DNA of 64,000 nt from Chromobacterium sinusclupearum (lineage in GTDB: Bacteria; Pseudomonadota; Gammaproteobacteria; Burkholderiales; Chromobacteriaceae), in assembly GCF_002902845.1 (NCBI RefSeq), contig NZ_PPTF01000073.1:53808-117807 (forward strand). Direction: 5' to 3'. The notes under the pieces are model-generated. The model worked only from the letters and a program-made list of their open reading frames with translations, was not told the origin of the DNA and searched no databases. Every line of letters starts with the position of its first letter. Within the stretch, counting starts at the first letter, position 1. This document shows, piece after piece, positions 8,359 to 19,419 of the stretch. Position numbers and translations under genes: made by a program.

Positions 8359-9818
8359 GTCTGGCGCAATGGCTGTTTCTGGCGCTGACGCTGCTGACCC
8401 TGCTGCTGACCGCCGCCGCGCGTCGCCGCACCGCCTCGCTCAATGATTTCTATACCGCCGGCGGCCGGGTACCGGCCTGGCAAAACGGCCTGGCGCTGGC
8501 CGGCGACTACCTGTCCGCCGCCGCCTTCCTCGGCGCGGCCGGCATGTATCTGGGCCAGGGTTATGACTCGCTGGCTTACGCCGTGGGCACCCTGGCCGGC
8601 TGGCCGCTGCTGCTCCTGCTGCTGGCCGAACCGCTGCGGCGGCAGGGCCGCTACACCGTGGCCGGCGTGCTGAGCCAGCGCTTTGACCACGCCGGGGTGC
8701 GGCTGGTGGGCATCGCCAGCTCGCTGACGGTGACGCTGTGCTACCTGATCGTGCAGCTGGTGGGCGCCGGCAAGCTGATCGAATTGCTGTTCGGCCTGCC
8801 CTATCTGGCCGCGGTGGGCCTGGTGGGCGCGCTGATGATGATCTACGTGGCGCTGGGCGGCATGCTGGCGGCCACCTGGGTGCAGATGAGCAAGGCGGCC
8901 TTGCTGTTTGTCTGCGCCCTGCTCCTGGCTGGCGGCGTGCTGGCGCGTTACAACGGCAGCCCGGCCGCCCTGTTCGCCGCCGCGGAAAAGCTGCGCGGCG
9001 CGGCCGCCTTCCTACCCAGCCAGGCCTTGTCCGACCCGGTGGAGGTGCTGTCGCTGGGCCTGGGGCTGAGCCTGGGCCTGCTGGGTCTGCCGCATGTGCT
9101 GATGCGTTTCTTCACCGTGGCCGATGAGCGCGCCGCGCGGCGTTCGGTCGGCATCGCCACTTGGCTGGTGGCCGGCTTCTTCCTACTGAATCTGATCATC
9201 GGCTATGGCGCGCTGACGCTGATCGGCCCTGATCCACGCTTCCACGGCGCGGACGGCAAGCTGCTGGGCGGCGGCAATATGGCGGCGCTGCATCTGGCGC
9301 AGCTGCTGGGCGGCGATTTCGCCCGCGCCGCGGTCGCCGCGGTGGCTTTCGCCACCATCCTGGCCGTGGTGGCCGGCCTGACGCTGGCCGGCGCCAGCGC
9401 GGTCAGCCATGACCTGTACGCCAGCTGGCTGAAACAGGGCCAGACCGATCCGCGGCGCGAGCTCAAGGTATCGCGGCTGGCCACGCTGGGCCTGGGCCTG
9501 GCCGCCATGCTGTTGTCCACCGTATTCCAGCAGCTGAACATCGCCGTGATGATGGGCCTGGCCTTCGCCATCGCCGCCTCGGCCAATTTCCCGCTGCTGC
9601 TGCTGGCCTTGCACTGGCGCGGCCTGAGAGCGCGCGGCGTGGTGTGGGGCGGCGTGGCCGGCATCGTCGGCGCGCTGGCCTTGATCGTCTGCGGCCCAGC
9701 GGTATGGGTGGCCGCGCTGGGCCACGCCAAGCCGCTGTTCCCGTATTCCAACCCCGCGCTGTTCTCGCTGCCGCTGGCCTTCGCCGCGGCCTGGCTGGGA
9801 TCGCGCGGCAAGCGCTAA
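8355..9818 (+). CDS. Sodium:solute symporter (ActP-like)
   Basis: A 487-residue integral membrane protein of the SSS family. The N-terminus has NDFYTAGGRVPAWQNGLALA and GDYLSAAAFLGAAG, the typical first-helices signature, and DLYASWLK lies after the FATILAVVAGLTLAGASAVSH helix, as in acetate permease ActP. Roughly 12-13 hydrophobic segments are visible. I chose the ATG at 8355, overlapping the DUF485-like stop. It is shorter than E. coli ActP (about 550 residues) with a compact N-terminus. Substrate is probably a small carboxylate, inferred from family and the DUF485 partner. Confidence 0.85.
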   Translation: MSLAQWLFLALTLLTLLLTAAARRRTASLNDFYTAGGRVPAWQNGLALAGDYLSAAAFLGAAGMYLGQGYDSLAYAVGTLAGWPLLLLLLAEPLRRQGRYTVAGVLSQRFDHAGVRLVGIASSLTVTLCYLIVQLVGAGKLIELLFGLPYLAAVGLVGALMMIYVALGGMLAATWVQMSKAALLFVCALLLAGGVLARYNGSPAALFAAAEKLRGAAAFLPSQALSDPVEVLSLGLGLSLGLLGLPHVLMRFFTVADERAARRSVGIATWLVAGFFLLNLIIGYGALTLIGPDPRFHGADGKLLGGGNMAALHLAQLLGGDFARAAVAAVAFATILAVVAGLTLAGASAVSHDLYASWLKQGQTDPRRELKVSRLATLGLGLAAMLLSTVFQQLNIAVMMGLAFAIAASANFPLLLLALHWRGLRARGVVWGGVAGIVGALALIVCGPAVWVAALGHAKPLFPYSNPALFSLPLAFAAAWLGSRGKR

Positions 9819-9851
9819 CATGATGGAAGCGCCCGACAGAAAGTACACGCA

Positions 9852-10475
9852 ATGAGCAAGCTGATTCTCTACGGCAACCGCTACTCCGGCCATAGCTACA
9901 AGGTCAGGCTGGCGCTGGTATTGGCCGACATCTCGCACGACTACGCCCACATCGACCTCGCCCTGCCGCGCGCCGAACGTCCGGAAGACTTCCGCACCGC
10001 CAGCCGCTTCGGCGAAGTGCCGGTGCTGGTGGCCGACGGCGTGCCGCTGTGCCAGTCCAACGCCATCCTGCAATGGCTGGCCGACAGCTACGGCACGCTG
10101 GGCGGCGCGCTGGGCGAACGCCAGCGCGTGCGCGAATGGCTGAACTGGGAAACCAACCGCCTAGGCATGTCCTTGCCCAATCTGCGCTACTCCCGCCTAA
10201 TGGCCCACTACGAACCGGCGGTGGAAGCCTGGCTGGAAGCGCGGCTGCGCGAAGACCTGGCCGTGCTGGAGACGGAGCTGGCCGAGCGCCGCTATCTGGC
10301 CGGCGACCAAGTCAGCATCGCCGACGTCTCGCTGTGCGCCTACCTGTGGTGGCTGTCCGACGCCGGCCTGGACATCGCCGATTGGCCCCATATCCAGGCC
10401 TGGCTCGCCCGCATCGCCGCCCAGCCGGGCTGGCAGCATCCGGACGAGCTGATGGCGGCCGACATCCCGGAATAA
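9852..10475 (+). CDS. Glutathione S-transferase family protein
   Basis: A 207-residue cytosolic protein with a thioredoxin-like N-terminal domain (LILYGNRYSGHSYKVRLAL) carrying the glutathione-site segment FGEVPVLVADGVPLCQSNAI, and an all-helical C-terminal domain. The cis-Pro (EVPVL) and following acidic/Ser pair (QSNAI, variant of the usual ES) are visible. It heads a tightly packed set of five genes (9852-13372), the last pairs overlapping by four bases. Specific substrate unknown. Confidence 0.9.
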   Translation: MSKLILYGNRYSGHSYKVRLALVLADISHDYAHIDLALPRAERPEDFRTASRFGEVPVLVADGVPLCQSNAILQWLADSYGTLGGALGERQRVREWLNWETNRLGMSLPNLRYSRLMAHYEPAVEAWLEARLREDLAVLETELAERRYLAGDQVSIADVSLCAYLWWLSDAGLDIADWPHIQAWLARIAAQPGWQHPDELMAADIPE

Positions 10476-10486
10476 GCGCGCCTGTC

Positions 10487-10807
10487 ATGGCCAGCCGGCA
10501 GGTGGTATGGTTGAGGATCGACGCGCCGGCCAAGCCCGCCGCCGGCCAGCCCTGCAACGGCTGCGGCGTATGCTGCGCGGCCGCGCCCTGCCCGCTGTCG
10601 CGGCTATTGCTGAAACATCGCGCCGGCCCCTGTCCCGCGCTGGAATGGGACGCACCGCGCTATCGTTGCGGCCTGCTGCAAACCCCGCGCCGCTATCTGC
10701 CCCGCTTGCCAGCCTGGGCCGAGCCGGGGTTCCGACGGCTGGCCCGGCGCTATCTCGCCATCGGCCACGGCTGCGACAGCCTGGCCACTACAGAGGAAGA
10801 CCCATGA
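10487..10807 (+). CDS. YkgJ-like cysteine cluster protein
   Basis: A 106-residue protein. The N-terminal half has the cysteine cluster PCNGCGVCCAAAPCPLSR, followed by GPCPAL, YRCGLL and a late HGCDS, eight Cys in all; this spacing resembles the YkgJ/CxxCxxCC group, which probably binds zinc or an iron-sulphur cluster. Start ATG at 10487, 11 bases after the transferase stop; the stop overlaps the cupin start (ATGA at 10804). Function is unknown; metal binding is inferred. Confidence 0.78.
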   Translation: MASRQVVWLRIDAPAKPAAGQPCNGCGVCCAAAPCPLSRLLLKHRAGPCPALEWDAPRYRCGLLQTPRRYLPRLPAWAEPGFRRLARRYLAIGHGCDSLATTEEDP

Positions 10808-11316
10808 GCCGCCCCGACTGCATCAAACATTGGAGCGAACTGCAAAGCGACAGGCCGCGCTATTACTCCGGCAGCCAGGAACCGCTATCCCGCGGCAGCG
10901 CGCTGGGCAAGCACTATGGCTTCGCCCGGCTCGGCATCCATCACGAACTGCTGGAACCGGGCTGCCGCACCAGTTGGCCCCATGCCGAAAAAACCGAGGA
11001 CGAATTCGTCCATGTGCTGGAAGGCACGCCCGATGTCTGGCTGGATGGCACCGTGTACCGGCTGCAGCCGGGCGATTCGGTAGGGTTCAAGGCCGGAGAC
11101 GGCCTGGCTCATACCTTCATCAACAACACGGATCAGCCGGTTCGCCTGCTGTGCGTAGGCGATACGGACAGAGAGGACAACCGCATCCACTACGCCGTGC
11201 ATCCCGAGCGCAACCAGTTCCTGGGGACCCTGCACTGGGACGACGTGCCGGAGCGCGAGCTTGGCGGCCACGACGGCCTGCCGGACAAGCTGCGCGACAA
11301 CAACGGGCCTTTCTGA
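10804..11316 (+). CDS. Cupin-domain protein
   Basis: A 170-residue protein with a single cupin barrel: HHELLEPGCRTSWPHAEKTE gives the first motif (H...E), and WLDGTVYRLQPGDSV with GLAHTFIN the second, supplying metal-binding His/Glu residues. Similar proteins are annotated as auxin-binding-like or sugar-related cupins; the ligand cannot be read here. The start overlaps the YkgJ-like stop. The M15 peptidase gene follows after eight bases. Confidence 0.85.
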   Translation: MSRPDCIKHWSELQSDRPRYYSGSQEPLSRGSALGKHYGFARLGIHHELLEPGCRTSWPHAEKTEDEFVHVLEGTPDVWLDGTVYRLQPGDSVGFKAGDGLAHTFINNTDQPVRLLCVGDTDREDNRIHYAVHPERNQFLGTLHWDDVPERELGGHDGLPDKLRDNNGPF

Positions 11317-11324
11317 AAGCCGCC

Positions 11325-11993
11325 ATGCTGACGCTTGCCGACCCCGCCCTGCTGGCCATTCCGCTGGCCGGCATCGCCGAACCGTTCGTGGACCTGGCCG
11401 ACTACCCGGACTGGGCAGTGGACCTGAGCCGCAGCCAGATTGCCAGCCGCAGCCCGCACTTTCTGAAAGCCCGCCGCGCGGTGGCGGAGCGGCTGCGGAT
11501 CGCCGCGCGCCATCTGCCGGATGGCCCGCGCTTCTGCGTCAAGGAAGCCTACCGGCCGTTGGCGCGCCAGCAACGCTCTTACGACGAGCATCTGGCCAAA
11601 CTCCGCGAACTGCGGCCGGAACTGGACGAGGCCGCGCTGTTGCGCGAGGCCAGCCTGTACGTCGCGCCGCCGGCTGTCGCGCCCCATCCCACCGGCGCGG
11701 CGCTGGACGTGACGCTGATCGATGCCACGGGGCAGGAACTGGACATGGGTTGTCCGTTCAATGCCGACAGCGAGGAATCCGCCGGCGCCTGCTACACCGA
11801 CAGCCCCGCCATATCGGCCCAGGCCCGCGCCAACCGGCGCATGCTGAGTGAGGCGATGCGGGCGGCCGGCTTCGTCAACTACCCGTCCGAGTGGTGGCAT
11901 TGGTCCTACGGCGACCGCTACTGGGCCGCCGTCTGCGGCGCGCCGCAGGCCCTGTACGCGGCCGTGGACGAAAGTTTTCTGGAACCCGCATGA
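11325..11993 (+). CDS. M15-family D-Ala-D-Ala dipeptidase (VanX/DdpX-like)
   Basis: A 222-residue zinc peptidase. The metal site is seen in HPTGAALDVTLID (H-x(6)-D) and the downstream EWWHWSYGDRYW (catalytic Glu, zinc His). FCVKEAYRPLARQQ holds the conserved Arg used in VanX catalysis. Family members cleave D-Ala-D-Ala, either in glycopeptide resistance or in peptidoglycan recycling. No signal peptide is seen, so it acts in the cytoplasm. No vanHA-type genes are nearby, so a recycling role is more likely. Confidence 0.87.
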   Translation: MLTLADPALLAIPLAGIAEPFVDLADYPDWAVDLSRSQIASRSPHFLKARRAVAERLRIAARHLPDGPRFCVKEAYRPLARQQRSYDEHLAKLRELRPELDEAALLREASLYVAPPAVAPHPTGAALDVTLIDATGQELDMGCPFNADSEESAGACYTDSPAISAQARANRRMLSEAMRAAGFVNYPSEWWHWSYGDRYWAAVCGAPQALYAAVDESFLEPA

Positions 11994-13372
11994 ACGACTT
12001 CCTGCAGCAGCTGGCCGCCGCCATCGGCCCGCAATACATCCTCACCGCGCAAAACGATACCGCGCCGTTCACGCTGGACTGGCGGCGCCGCTATCAGGGC
12101 GCGCCGCTGGCGGTGGCTCTGCCGGGCAATACCGCGGAAGTGGCCGCCATCGTCCGGCTGTGCCGCGCGCACAAAATAGCCATCGTGCCGCAGGGCGGCA
12201 ATACCTCCACTTGCGGCGCAGCCACGCCGGACGCCAGCGGCCGGCAACTGATCGTCGCCTTGCGCCGCTTGAAAACCATACGCCGGGTGGACACCGACAA
12301 CAATGCGCTGACCGTGGACGCCGGCGTCACGCTATGGGAAGCCCAGCAGGCGGCAGAAGCGGCCGGACGGCTGTTTCCGCTGGCGCTGGCTTCGCAAGGA
12401 ACTTGCCAGATCGGCGGCAATCTTTCCACCAACGCCGGCGGCGTGGCGGTGCTGCGCTACGGCACCATGCGCGAGCTGACGCTGGGGCTGGAAGTGGTGC
12501 TGCCGGACGGCCGCGTGCTGGACCAGCTGTCCGGCCTGCGCAAGGACACCACCGGCCTGGACCTGAAGCAGCTGTTCATCGGCGCCGAAGGCCAGCTGGG
12601 CCTGATCACCGCCGCCACGCTGAAGCTGTTTCCGCTGCCCAGCGCCCACGCCACCGCGATGGTCGGCGTCGGCGATATCGAGACGGCGATAGACTGGCTG
12701 AACCGGCTGCGCCATCGCTTTGGCGACCGCCTGACCGCATTCGAGGTCATCGACGCCAACTGCCAGCAGGTGCTGCTGCGCCACCATCCGGCGCTGATGC
12801 CGTTTTCCGCGCCGTGGCTGATGCTGATCGAGCTTTCCGACGGCGGCGACGCGGCCGAGCTTAACGACGCGCTGGTGGAGTGGCTGGCCACGCAGGACAT
12901 GCTGGACGGCGTGATGGCGCAAAACGAAACCGAACGACGCAAGCTGTGGACGCTGCGCGAGGAGATATCGGAAAGCCAGCGCAAGGACGGCCCCAGCATC
13001 AAGCACGACATCGCCGTGCCCACCTCGGCGCTGCCGCAACTGGTGCGCGACTGCGCGGCGGATCTGGAGCGGGCGTTTCCCGGCGTGCGCATCGTCGCCT
13101 TCGGCCATGCCGGCGACGGCAATCTGCACTACAACGTCAGCTTCACCCGGCCCGGCAATGTCGATCTGTTCGATGACGAGCCGGCGGTCAACGCCATCGT
13201 CTACGACCATGTCTACCGTCTGGGCGGCACGCTGGCGGCCGAACACGGCGTCGGCCAGCTGAAGAAAGACTGGTTGGTACGCTACAAAGACCCGCTGGCG
13301 CTGGAATTGATGCGCAGCATCAAGCACGCACTGGACCCGGACGGGCTGATGAATCCCGGGAAGTGGCTGTAA
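11990..13372 (+). CDS. FAD-linked oxidase (GlcD / D-2-hydroxyglutarate dehydrogenase type)
   Basis: A 460-residue flavoprotein. The PCMH-type FAD domain has PGNTAEVAAIVRL, IVPQGGNTSTCGA and GTCQIGGNLSTNAGG. The C-terminal oxidase domain carries FGHAGDGNLHYN, EHGVGQLKKDW and the end HALDPDGLMNPGKW, the hallmark of GlcD, D-lactate and D-2-hydroxyglutarate dehydrogenases. It would oxidise a D-2-hydroxy acid, passing electrons to a quinone or flavoprotein. ATG 11990 overlaps the upstream stop. A palindromic repeat follows immediately. Confidence 0.9.
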   Translation: MNDFLQQLAAAIGPQYILTAQNDTAPFTLDWRRRYQGAPLAVALPGNTAEVAAIVRLCRAHKIAIVPQGGNTSTCGAATPDASGRQLIVALRRLKTIRRVDTDNNALTVDAGVTLWEAQQAAEAAGRLFPLALASQGTCQIGGNLSTNAGGVAVLRYGTMRELTLGLEVVLPDGRVLDQLSGLRKDTTGLDLKQLFIGAEGQLGLITAATLKLFPLPSAHATAMVGVGDIETAIDWLNRLRHRFGDRLTAFEVIDANCQQVLLRHHPALMPFSAPWLMLIELSDGGDAAELNDALVEWLATQDMLDGVMAQNETERRKLWTLREEISESQRKDGPSIKHDIAVPTSALPQLVRDCAADLERAFPGVRIVAFGHAGDGNLHYNVSFTRPGNVDLFDDEPAVNAIVYDHVYRLGGTLAAEHGVGQLKKDWLVRYKDPLALELMRSIKHALDPDGLMNPGKWL

Positions 13373-13449
13373 GGCGGAAGCCCGGCCGCGCCGGGCGTTC
13401 CGCCGATCACGACCGAAACATGGCGGAACGCCCCTTGGGGCTTCCGCCC
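13373..13449. repeat. Pair of REP-like hairpins with GGCGGAA...TTCCGCC ends
   Basis: Two palindromes lie back to back: 13373-13404 (GGCGGAAGCCCGGC and its inverse) and 13422-13449 (GGCGGAACGCCCC / GGGGCTTCCGCC). The first starts right after the oxidase stop and the second abuts the TPR gene stop, so they sit between convergent genes. A third copy is at 23275-23306. They may act as bidirectional terminators or mRNA stabilisers; there is no clear T-run. Confidence 0.7.
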
Positions 13450-15275
13450 TACCCGCCAGACAGCCGAGCCATCGTCTCGTCCCATCCCTCGCCGCGCCGT
13501 TGGCGCTGCAGGCGGACCGAGCCGTACCACGGCGTCGCTTCGCCATCCCGCCCCCAGCGCCAGTCCACATGCTCGCCGGACAATAGCAATCGGCAAGGCA
13601 CGCCCAGCGCGCCAGCCAGATGCGCCATCGCGGTGTCCACGCTCACCACGCCGTCCAACTCGGCAAGCACGGCCGCGCTATCGGCAAAATCCTTAAGTTC
13701 GCCGCCCAGCTCCAGCACGCCGTGTTTGCGCAGCCAAGCCTGCTCGGCCTCCGTCGGCTCCGGCTGCAGCGCAATCCAGTTGGCGCTTTCGCCGCGCAGC
13801 AAGGGCTGCAAGGCCTCAGGTCCCGGCAAGGAGCGGCAGTGGTCGAACGGATGCTCGGGCCGGCCTCGCCAGACCAGGCCGATGTTGCGGCCGGCAGGCA
13901 GGCGCGCACGCCACGCCTGTCGCAGCGCCGGATCGGCCTGCAGATAGATCTCCGCGCGCGGCTCAAACTCGCGCAAGACCCATGGCAGGCTCATCGAAAA
14001 CACATGGCAATCGTGCGGCGGAAAAGCGGCCGGATAACCGCCGGCCATAGCCAGCCATTCCACTTGCGGCCATTGCCGCGCAAACAAGGGCAACAGCGGC
14101 GCGCGGCACAGCGCCGTCACGCGCGCCGCGCCCTTTTCAAGCAGCGGATTCAGGTAGCGGCTGAACTGGATGGCGTCGCCATAGCCCTGCTCGAACAGCA
14201 GCAGCAGATGCCTGCCCGGCAAGTCCTCGCCCTGCCAGCGCGGCGACGGCGGCGCAGGATAGCTCGCGGCGGCCAGCCTGGCCTCGTGGCTCTCCCAGCC
14301 GGCCTGCCATTCGCCGCGCGCCAGCTGACAATAGCCCAGGTTCTGCCGCAAGCGGCGATGCGCCGGCGCCTGCGCCAGACCGCGCGTCCAGGCTTGCTCC
14401 GCCTCATCGTCCCGGCCCTGCTCGCGCAGGGCCACGCCAAGCAGATTCAGCCAGTCGGCGCAGTTCGGCTCGGCCGCCAGCGCCGCGCGCAGCGCCTTCT
14501 CCGCCTCCGCCGCTCGGCCGGTGGCGCAAAGCAGAGCCGCCAGATTGGGCAGCACCGCTGCCGGCTGCCGGGCATGGGCCGCCCGCAGCCAGCGCTCCGC
14601 TTCGTCCCAGCTGCGCCGCGCCATCAGCAATAGCCCCAGATTATTGCCGGCGACGGCATGCTCCGGTTCCAGAGCCACGGCGCGCCGCAACATCGTTTCA
14701 GCCTCGGCGGCATCGCCCTTGTCCGCCAGCAACTGGCCCAGCAGCTGCAGGGCTTCGACATCATCCGGCGCATCCGCCAGGCAGGCGCGCAAACAGGCCT
14801 CCGCCTCGCTGGCTTGGCCCTGCTGGCGCAGCAAACGGCCCAGCTGATAATGCGCGGCGGCCGAAGGGCGCGCCGCCAGCCGGCGGCGGAAGCAGGCTTC
14901 GGCCTCCGCCAGCCGGCCGGCTTCTTGCAGCAGATTGCCCAGATTGCCCAGGCTGGCCGGGTGGTCTGGATCGCGCGCCAGCTCGGCGCGGTAATGCGAC
15001 TCCGCTTCGCTCAGTTTGCGCTGCTCGGCGCGCAGGCAAGCCAGATTGAAATGCGCGTCCGGGGTGACAGGATCGAGCGCCAGCGCCTGGCCCCAGCATT
15101 GCTCCGCCAACGGCAACTGGCCGAGCCGAGCGGCGCAAACGCCCAGCAAGTTCCACAGCGGCGCATTGCCGGGCTCCGCCTGCAGGCCGGTCTGCGCGGC
15201 ATGCAGCGCGCCGGACAGGTCGCCTTCGACCAGGCGTCTGGCGGCAAGCAGGGTATCGGGAGAGAACGGCGTCAT
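13449..15275 (-). CDS. TPR protein with C-terminal glycosyltransferase-like domain
   Basis: A 608-residue protein. Residues about 1-330 are a solenoid of roughly nine 34-residue TPRs, recognisable by repeats of the type AEACFRRRLAARPSAAAHYQLG. Residues about 350-608 resemble the GT9/GT41-like domain of TPR glycosyltransferases: EQGYGDAIQFSRYL, NIGLVWRGRPEHPFDHCRS, and the nucleotide-sugar-site VVSVDTAMAHLAGALGVP. Such proteins may glycosylate flagellin or other surface proteins, but no partner is adjacent. The acceptor and sugar are unknown. It sits immediately downstream of the chemoreceptor gene, after a terminator. Confidence 0.83.
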   Translation of the reverse strand: MTPFSPDTLLAARRLVEGDLSGALHAAQTGLQAEPGNAPLWNLLGVCAARLGQLPLAEQCWGQALALDPVTPDAHFNLACLRAEQRKLSEAESHYRAELARDPDHPASLGNLGNLLQEAGRLAEAEACFRRRLAARPSAAAHYQLGRLLRQQGQASEAEACLRACLADAPDDVEALQLLGQLLADKGDAAEAETMLRRAVALEPEHAVAGNNLGLLLMARRSWDEAERWLRAAHARQPAAVLPNLAALLCATGRAAEAEKALRAALAAEPNCADWLNLLGVALREQGRDDEAEQAWTRGLAQAPAHRRLRQNLGYCQLARGEWQAGWESHEARLAAASYPAPPSPRWQGEDLPGRHLLLLFEQGYGDAIQFSRYLNPLLEKGAARVTALCRAPLLPLFARQWPQVEWLAMAGGYPAAFPPHDCHVFSMSLPWVLREFEPRAEIYLQADPALRQAWRARLPAGRNIGLVWRGRPEHPFDHCRSLPGPEALQPLLRGESANWIALQPEPTEAEQAWLRKHGVLELGGELKDFADSAAVLAELDGVVSVDTAMAHLAGALGVPCRLLLSGEHVDWRWGRDGEATPWYGSVRLQRQRRGEGWDETMARLSGG

Positions 15276-15314
15276 GGCATCCGATCATCGAAACGGCTTG
15301 TCCGGATCTTCGAC

Positions 15315-15342
15315 GCAAAAACGCCGCCTGGCAAGGCGGCGT
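15315..15342 (-). terminator. Terminator after the dCache chemoreceptor gene
   Basis: An AACGCCGCC/GGCGGCGTT stem with the minus-strand T-run encoded by the AAAAA at its left edge. It lies 21 bases past the stop of the chemoreceptor gene and upstream of the TPR gene. Confidence 0.8.
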
Positions 15343-15362
15343 TGTCTGCATGAACAACGGGA

Positions 15363-17240
15363 TCACAGCCGGAACTTGTTGAACTCCGCGTCCATCTTGC
15401 CGGCGTTGCCGGCCAGGCCAGACAGCGTGCTGCTGACGTTTTGCAGCACGTCGTCGTTCTCCAGCACATGGCCGTTGATCGCCTCGGAGCTTTGCGCGAT
15501 CAGCGTGGTGGCCTTGTGCTGTTCCTGGGTGGAATGGGAAATCTCGCTCATTTTGGCCACCACCTCCAGCATGGATTCGCGGATGGCGGCGATATTGTCC
15601 ACCGCCTCACGGGTCAGGCCCACGCCCTCGTCCACCGCCTGCACCGTGTTGTTGACGTCGCCCACGGCGCGGCCGGTTTCCTCGCGGATCGCGCCCACCA
15701 TATTGGAGATTTCCAGCGTGGCCTGGGCGGTGCGCTCGGCCAGCTTGCGCACTTCGTCCGCCACCACGGCAAAGCCGCGCCCCTGCTCGCCGGCGCGCGC
15801 CGCCTCGATCGCCGCGTTCAGCGCCAGCAGGTTGGTCTGGTCGGCGATATCGCGGATCACATTGGTGATGCCGGAGATTTCCTGCGAGCGCTTGTCCAGC
15901 GACGACAGCATCTCCTCCAGCCCGCGCACCGACTGCACGGTGTTTTCCATGCCGCTGGACAGCCGCTCCATATTGTCGGCGCTGGCCGCCAGGTTTTGGC
16001 CGGTGGCGCTGGCCAACTGGTCGGCCTGGCGCGCGCTGTCGGCGATATGGGAGATGGAGACGGTGATCTGCTCCAGCGTGGCTGCATTGGAGGACGAGAC
16101 GTCCGATATATGGCGCGCGCTCTGCGCCACGCTGGCCACCAGCTGGCTGGCGTCCTGCACGCCGCCCACCACGTCCTGCGCATCCGTCTTCAGGCCGCGG
16201 AACAGGTGGCCCAGCTGGCCGACAAAGGTGTTGAAGGCGCGCGCGGTGGCGGCGATCTCGTCCTGGCCGTCATCCTTCAGCCGCAGCGTCAGGTCGCCCT
16301 GGCCGCGGGCGATGTCTTCCATCGCCGCCTTCAGCTTGACCAGGCCGGCCAGCATCTTGCCGATGACCATGCCGGAGAACAGGATCATGAACACGAACAC
16401 CAGCAGGCTGAGTCCGCCTATGGTGTACAAGAGCTTGTCCAGCGGCGCCAGCACCACATCGCGCTCCGTCGCCAGCGCCATGACCCAGTTGGTGCCGGGA
16501 ATGGTCTGGGCGGAGACCAGCATGTCTTTGCCGCCGATGTTCATATCCGAGGCGTTGTCGCTCTGCACCAGCTGCGTCAGCCGCTCCGGCGTCAATTCCG
16601 GCACCAAGCCGGTGATGGGCTTCAGCGTCAGGTCCGCCTGCGGGTGGGCGATCACGGTGCCCTTCTTGTCGACGATGAAAGCGTAGCCGTTGCCGCGCAC
16701 CTTCATCGACAACACCGACTTGACCAGTGTGTCCACCATCACGTCGCCGCCGACCACGCCGGCGAAGGCGCCGTTGTGGCTGAACGGCGCGGCGATAGTG
16801 ACGGTCAGCTTCTTGGTGGCCTCGTCGACATAAGGCTCGGTCACAATCGGTTGGCCGGCGTCCTTGGCCTGTTTGTACCAGTCGCGGTCGGCCACTTTGT
16901 AATCCGCCGGCGCCACCCAGTCGTCGGAGAACAGCGTGCGTCCGTCGGCGTAGCCGGCATAGTTGACATTGAAGCCGCCGGCCTTGCTGCCCACCTTGAG
17001 GAAGCGCAGCGCATCCGGCTCATTCGCCACGCTGGTCTGGGCGACGATCTGCTGTTTTTTCTCGGAGAGCCAGGTGGTGACCACGGCGCTCTGCCCCTTC
17101 AGGCTGGCGGAGAACTCGTTGTCCAGCCCGCCCAGGATTTCCGATCGCATCTGCATGAAGACTATGGTCACCAGGACCAGGCCGAACAGCGCCATCAACA
17201 AGACGTTGAGCGCTATCAGGCGGCTACGGAGTGATTTCAT
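15363..17240 (-). CDS. Methyl-accepting chemotaxis protein with dCache sensor
   Basis: A 625-residue chemoreceptor. An N-terminal membrane helix (about 7-29) precedes a periplasmic dCache domain (about 35-275). That domain contains RDWYKQA and, further on, [11 protein letters not shown], resembling the R-x-W-Y...Y-x-D motif of amino-acid-binding dCache sensors. A second helix (about 280-302), HAMP and the cytoplasmic signalling domain follow, with the hairpin tip [20 protein letters not shown] and [23 protein letters not shown] 17240 was chosen over a GTG six codons upstream because GGGA is correctly spaced. No CheR-tethering pentapeptide is seen. An amino acid ligand is inferred. Confidence 0.93.
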   Translation of the reverse strand: MKSLRSRLIALNVLLMALFGLVLVTIVFMQMRSEILGGLDNEFSASLKGQSAVVTTWLSEKKQQIVAQTSVANEPDALRFLKVGSKAGGFNVNYAGYADGRTLFSDDWVAPADYKVADRDWYKQAKDAGQPIVTEPYVDEATKKLTVTIAAPFSHNGAFAGVVGGDVMVDTLVKSVLSMKVRGNGYAFIVDKKGTVIAHPQADLTLKPITGLVPELTPERLTQLVQSDNASDMNIGGKDMLVSAQTIPGTNWVMALATERDVVLAPLDKLLYTIGGLSLLVFVFMILFSGMVIGKMLAGLVKLKAAMEDIARGQGDLTLRLKDDGQDEIAATARAFNTFVGQLGHLFRGLKTDAQDVVGGVQDASQLVASVAQSARHISDVSSSNAATLEQITVSISHIADSARQADQLASATGQNLAASADNMERLSSGMENTVQSVRGLEEMLSSLDKRSQEISGITNVIRDIADQTNLLALNAAIEAARAGEQGRGFAVVADEVRKLAERTAQATLEISNMVGAIREETGRAVGDVNNTVQAVDEGVGLTREAVDNIAAIRESMLEVVAKMSEISHSTQEQHKATTLIAQSSEAINGHVLENDDVLQNVSSTLSGLAGNAGKMDAEFNKFRL

Positions 17241-17483
17241 CTGTTTCCCTTTTCCCACTGTATTGAATCAGCAGTCCCGAATAGAAGGCGAGCGCGCGCG
17301 CCGACCTGCCTGGACTCGCCAAGGCGGTACCGGATCAAGCGTATTTGATAGTGCTTATTGAAAACTTGACGAGTACGTTAAACCAGGCTCGGACAAAACC
17401 GCTTGATCGAACGCATGCCAACTTGATTATGATAGGTGCTTGAAAGACAGGCGTCGATGTGAATACCACACTTCGGCGGCGCC

Positions 17484-17517
17484 AAAAAAAACACCCCTGC
17501 GGCTATGCGGCAGGGGT
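17484..17517 (-). terminator. Terminator after the acyl-CoA synthetase gene
   Basis: An ACCCCTGC/GCAGGGGT stem with an eight-base minus-strand T-run. It sits about 150 bp downstream of the synthetase stop. The remaining 400-bp gap (17241-17666) holds the chemoreceptor promoter region; no gene was seen in it. Confidence 0.8.
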
Positions 17518-17666
17518 CAACACGAGGAAGAAACATCGGACCGGCCTTGGCCAGCGCGATATTTCGAGGGGCTAACACCTCAAAACCTTGCGGCTCTCAG
17601 TGCAGCGGGCATTCTAACGTAAATGCTCTATAAAAAGCCAGCACATTAGAGCAAATCATCCAATTT

Positions 17667-19298
<1,632 letters not shown>

Positions 19299-19419
19299 CT
19301 TGCATCTCCCCTTTATCAGTATGGAATCCGCACGTTACGCCGCGCTGGAGCTTTCACTCCAATCATATTTTCTGATGGCCCGCCATCGTCCGATTTATAT
19401 AATCGTCATGATCCTTGGT

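Noticed and set aside
12332..13570. 412-codon minus-strand frame opposite the FAD oxidase
   Set aside because: Shadow of the oxidase; no domain, and it would cross the REP-like repeats.
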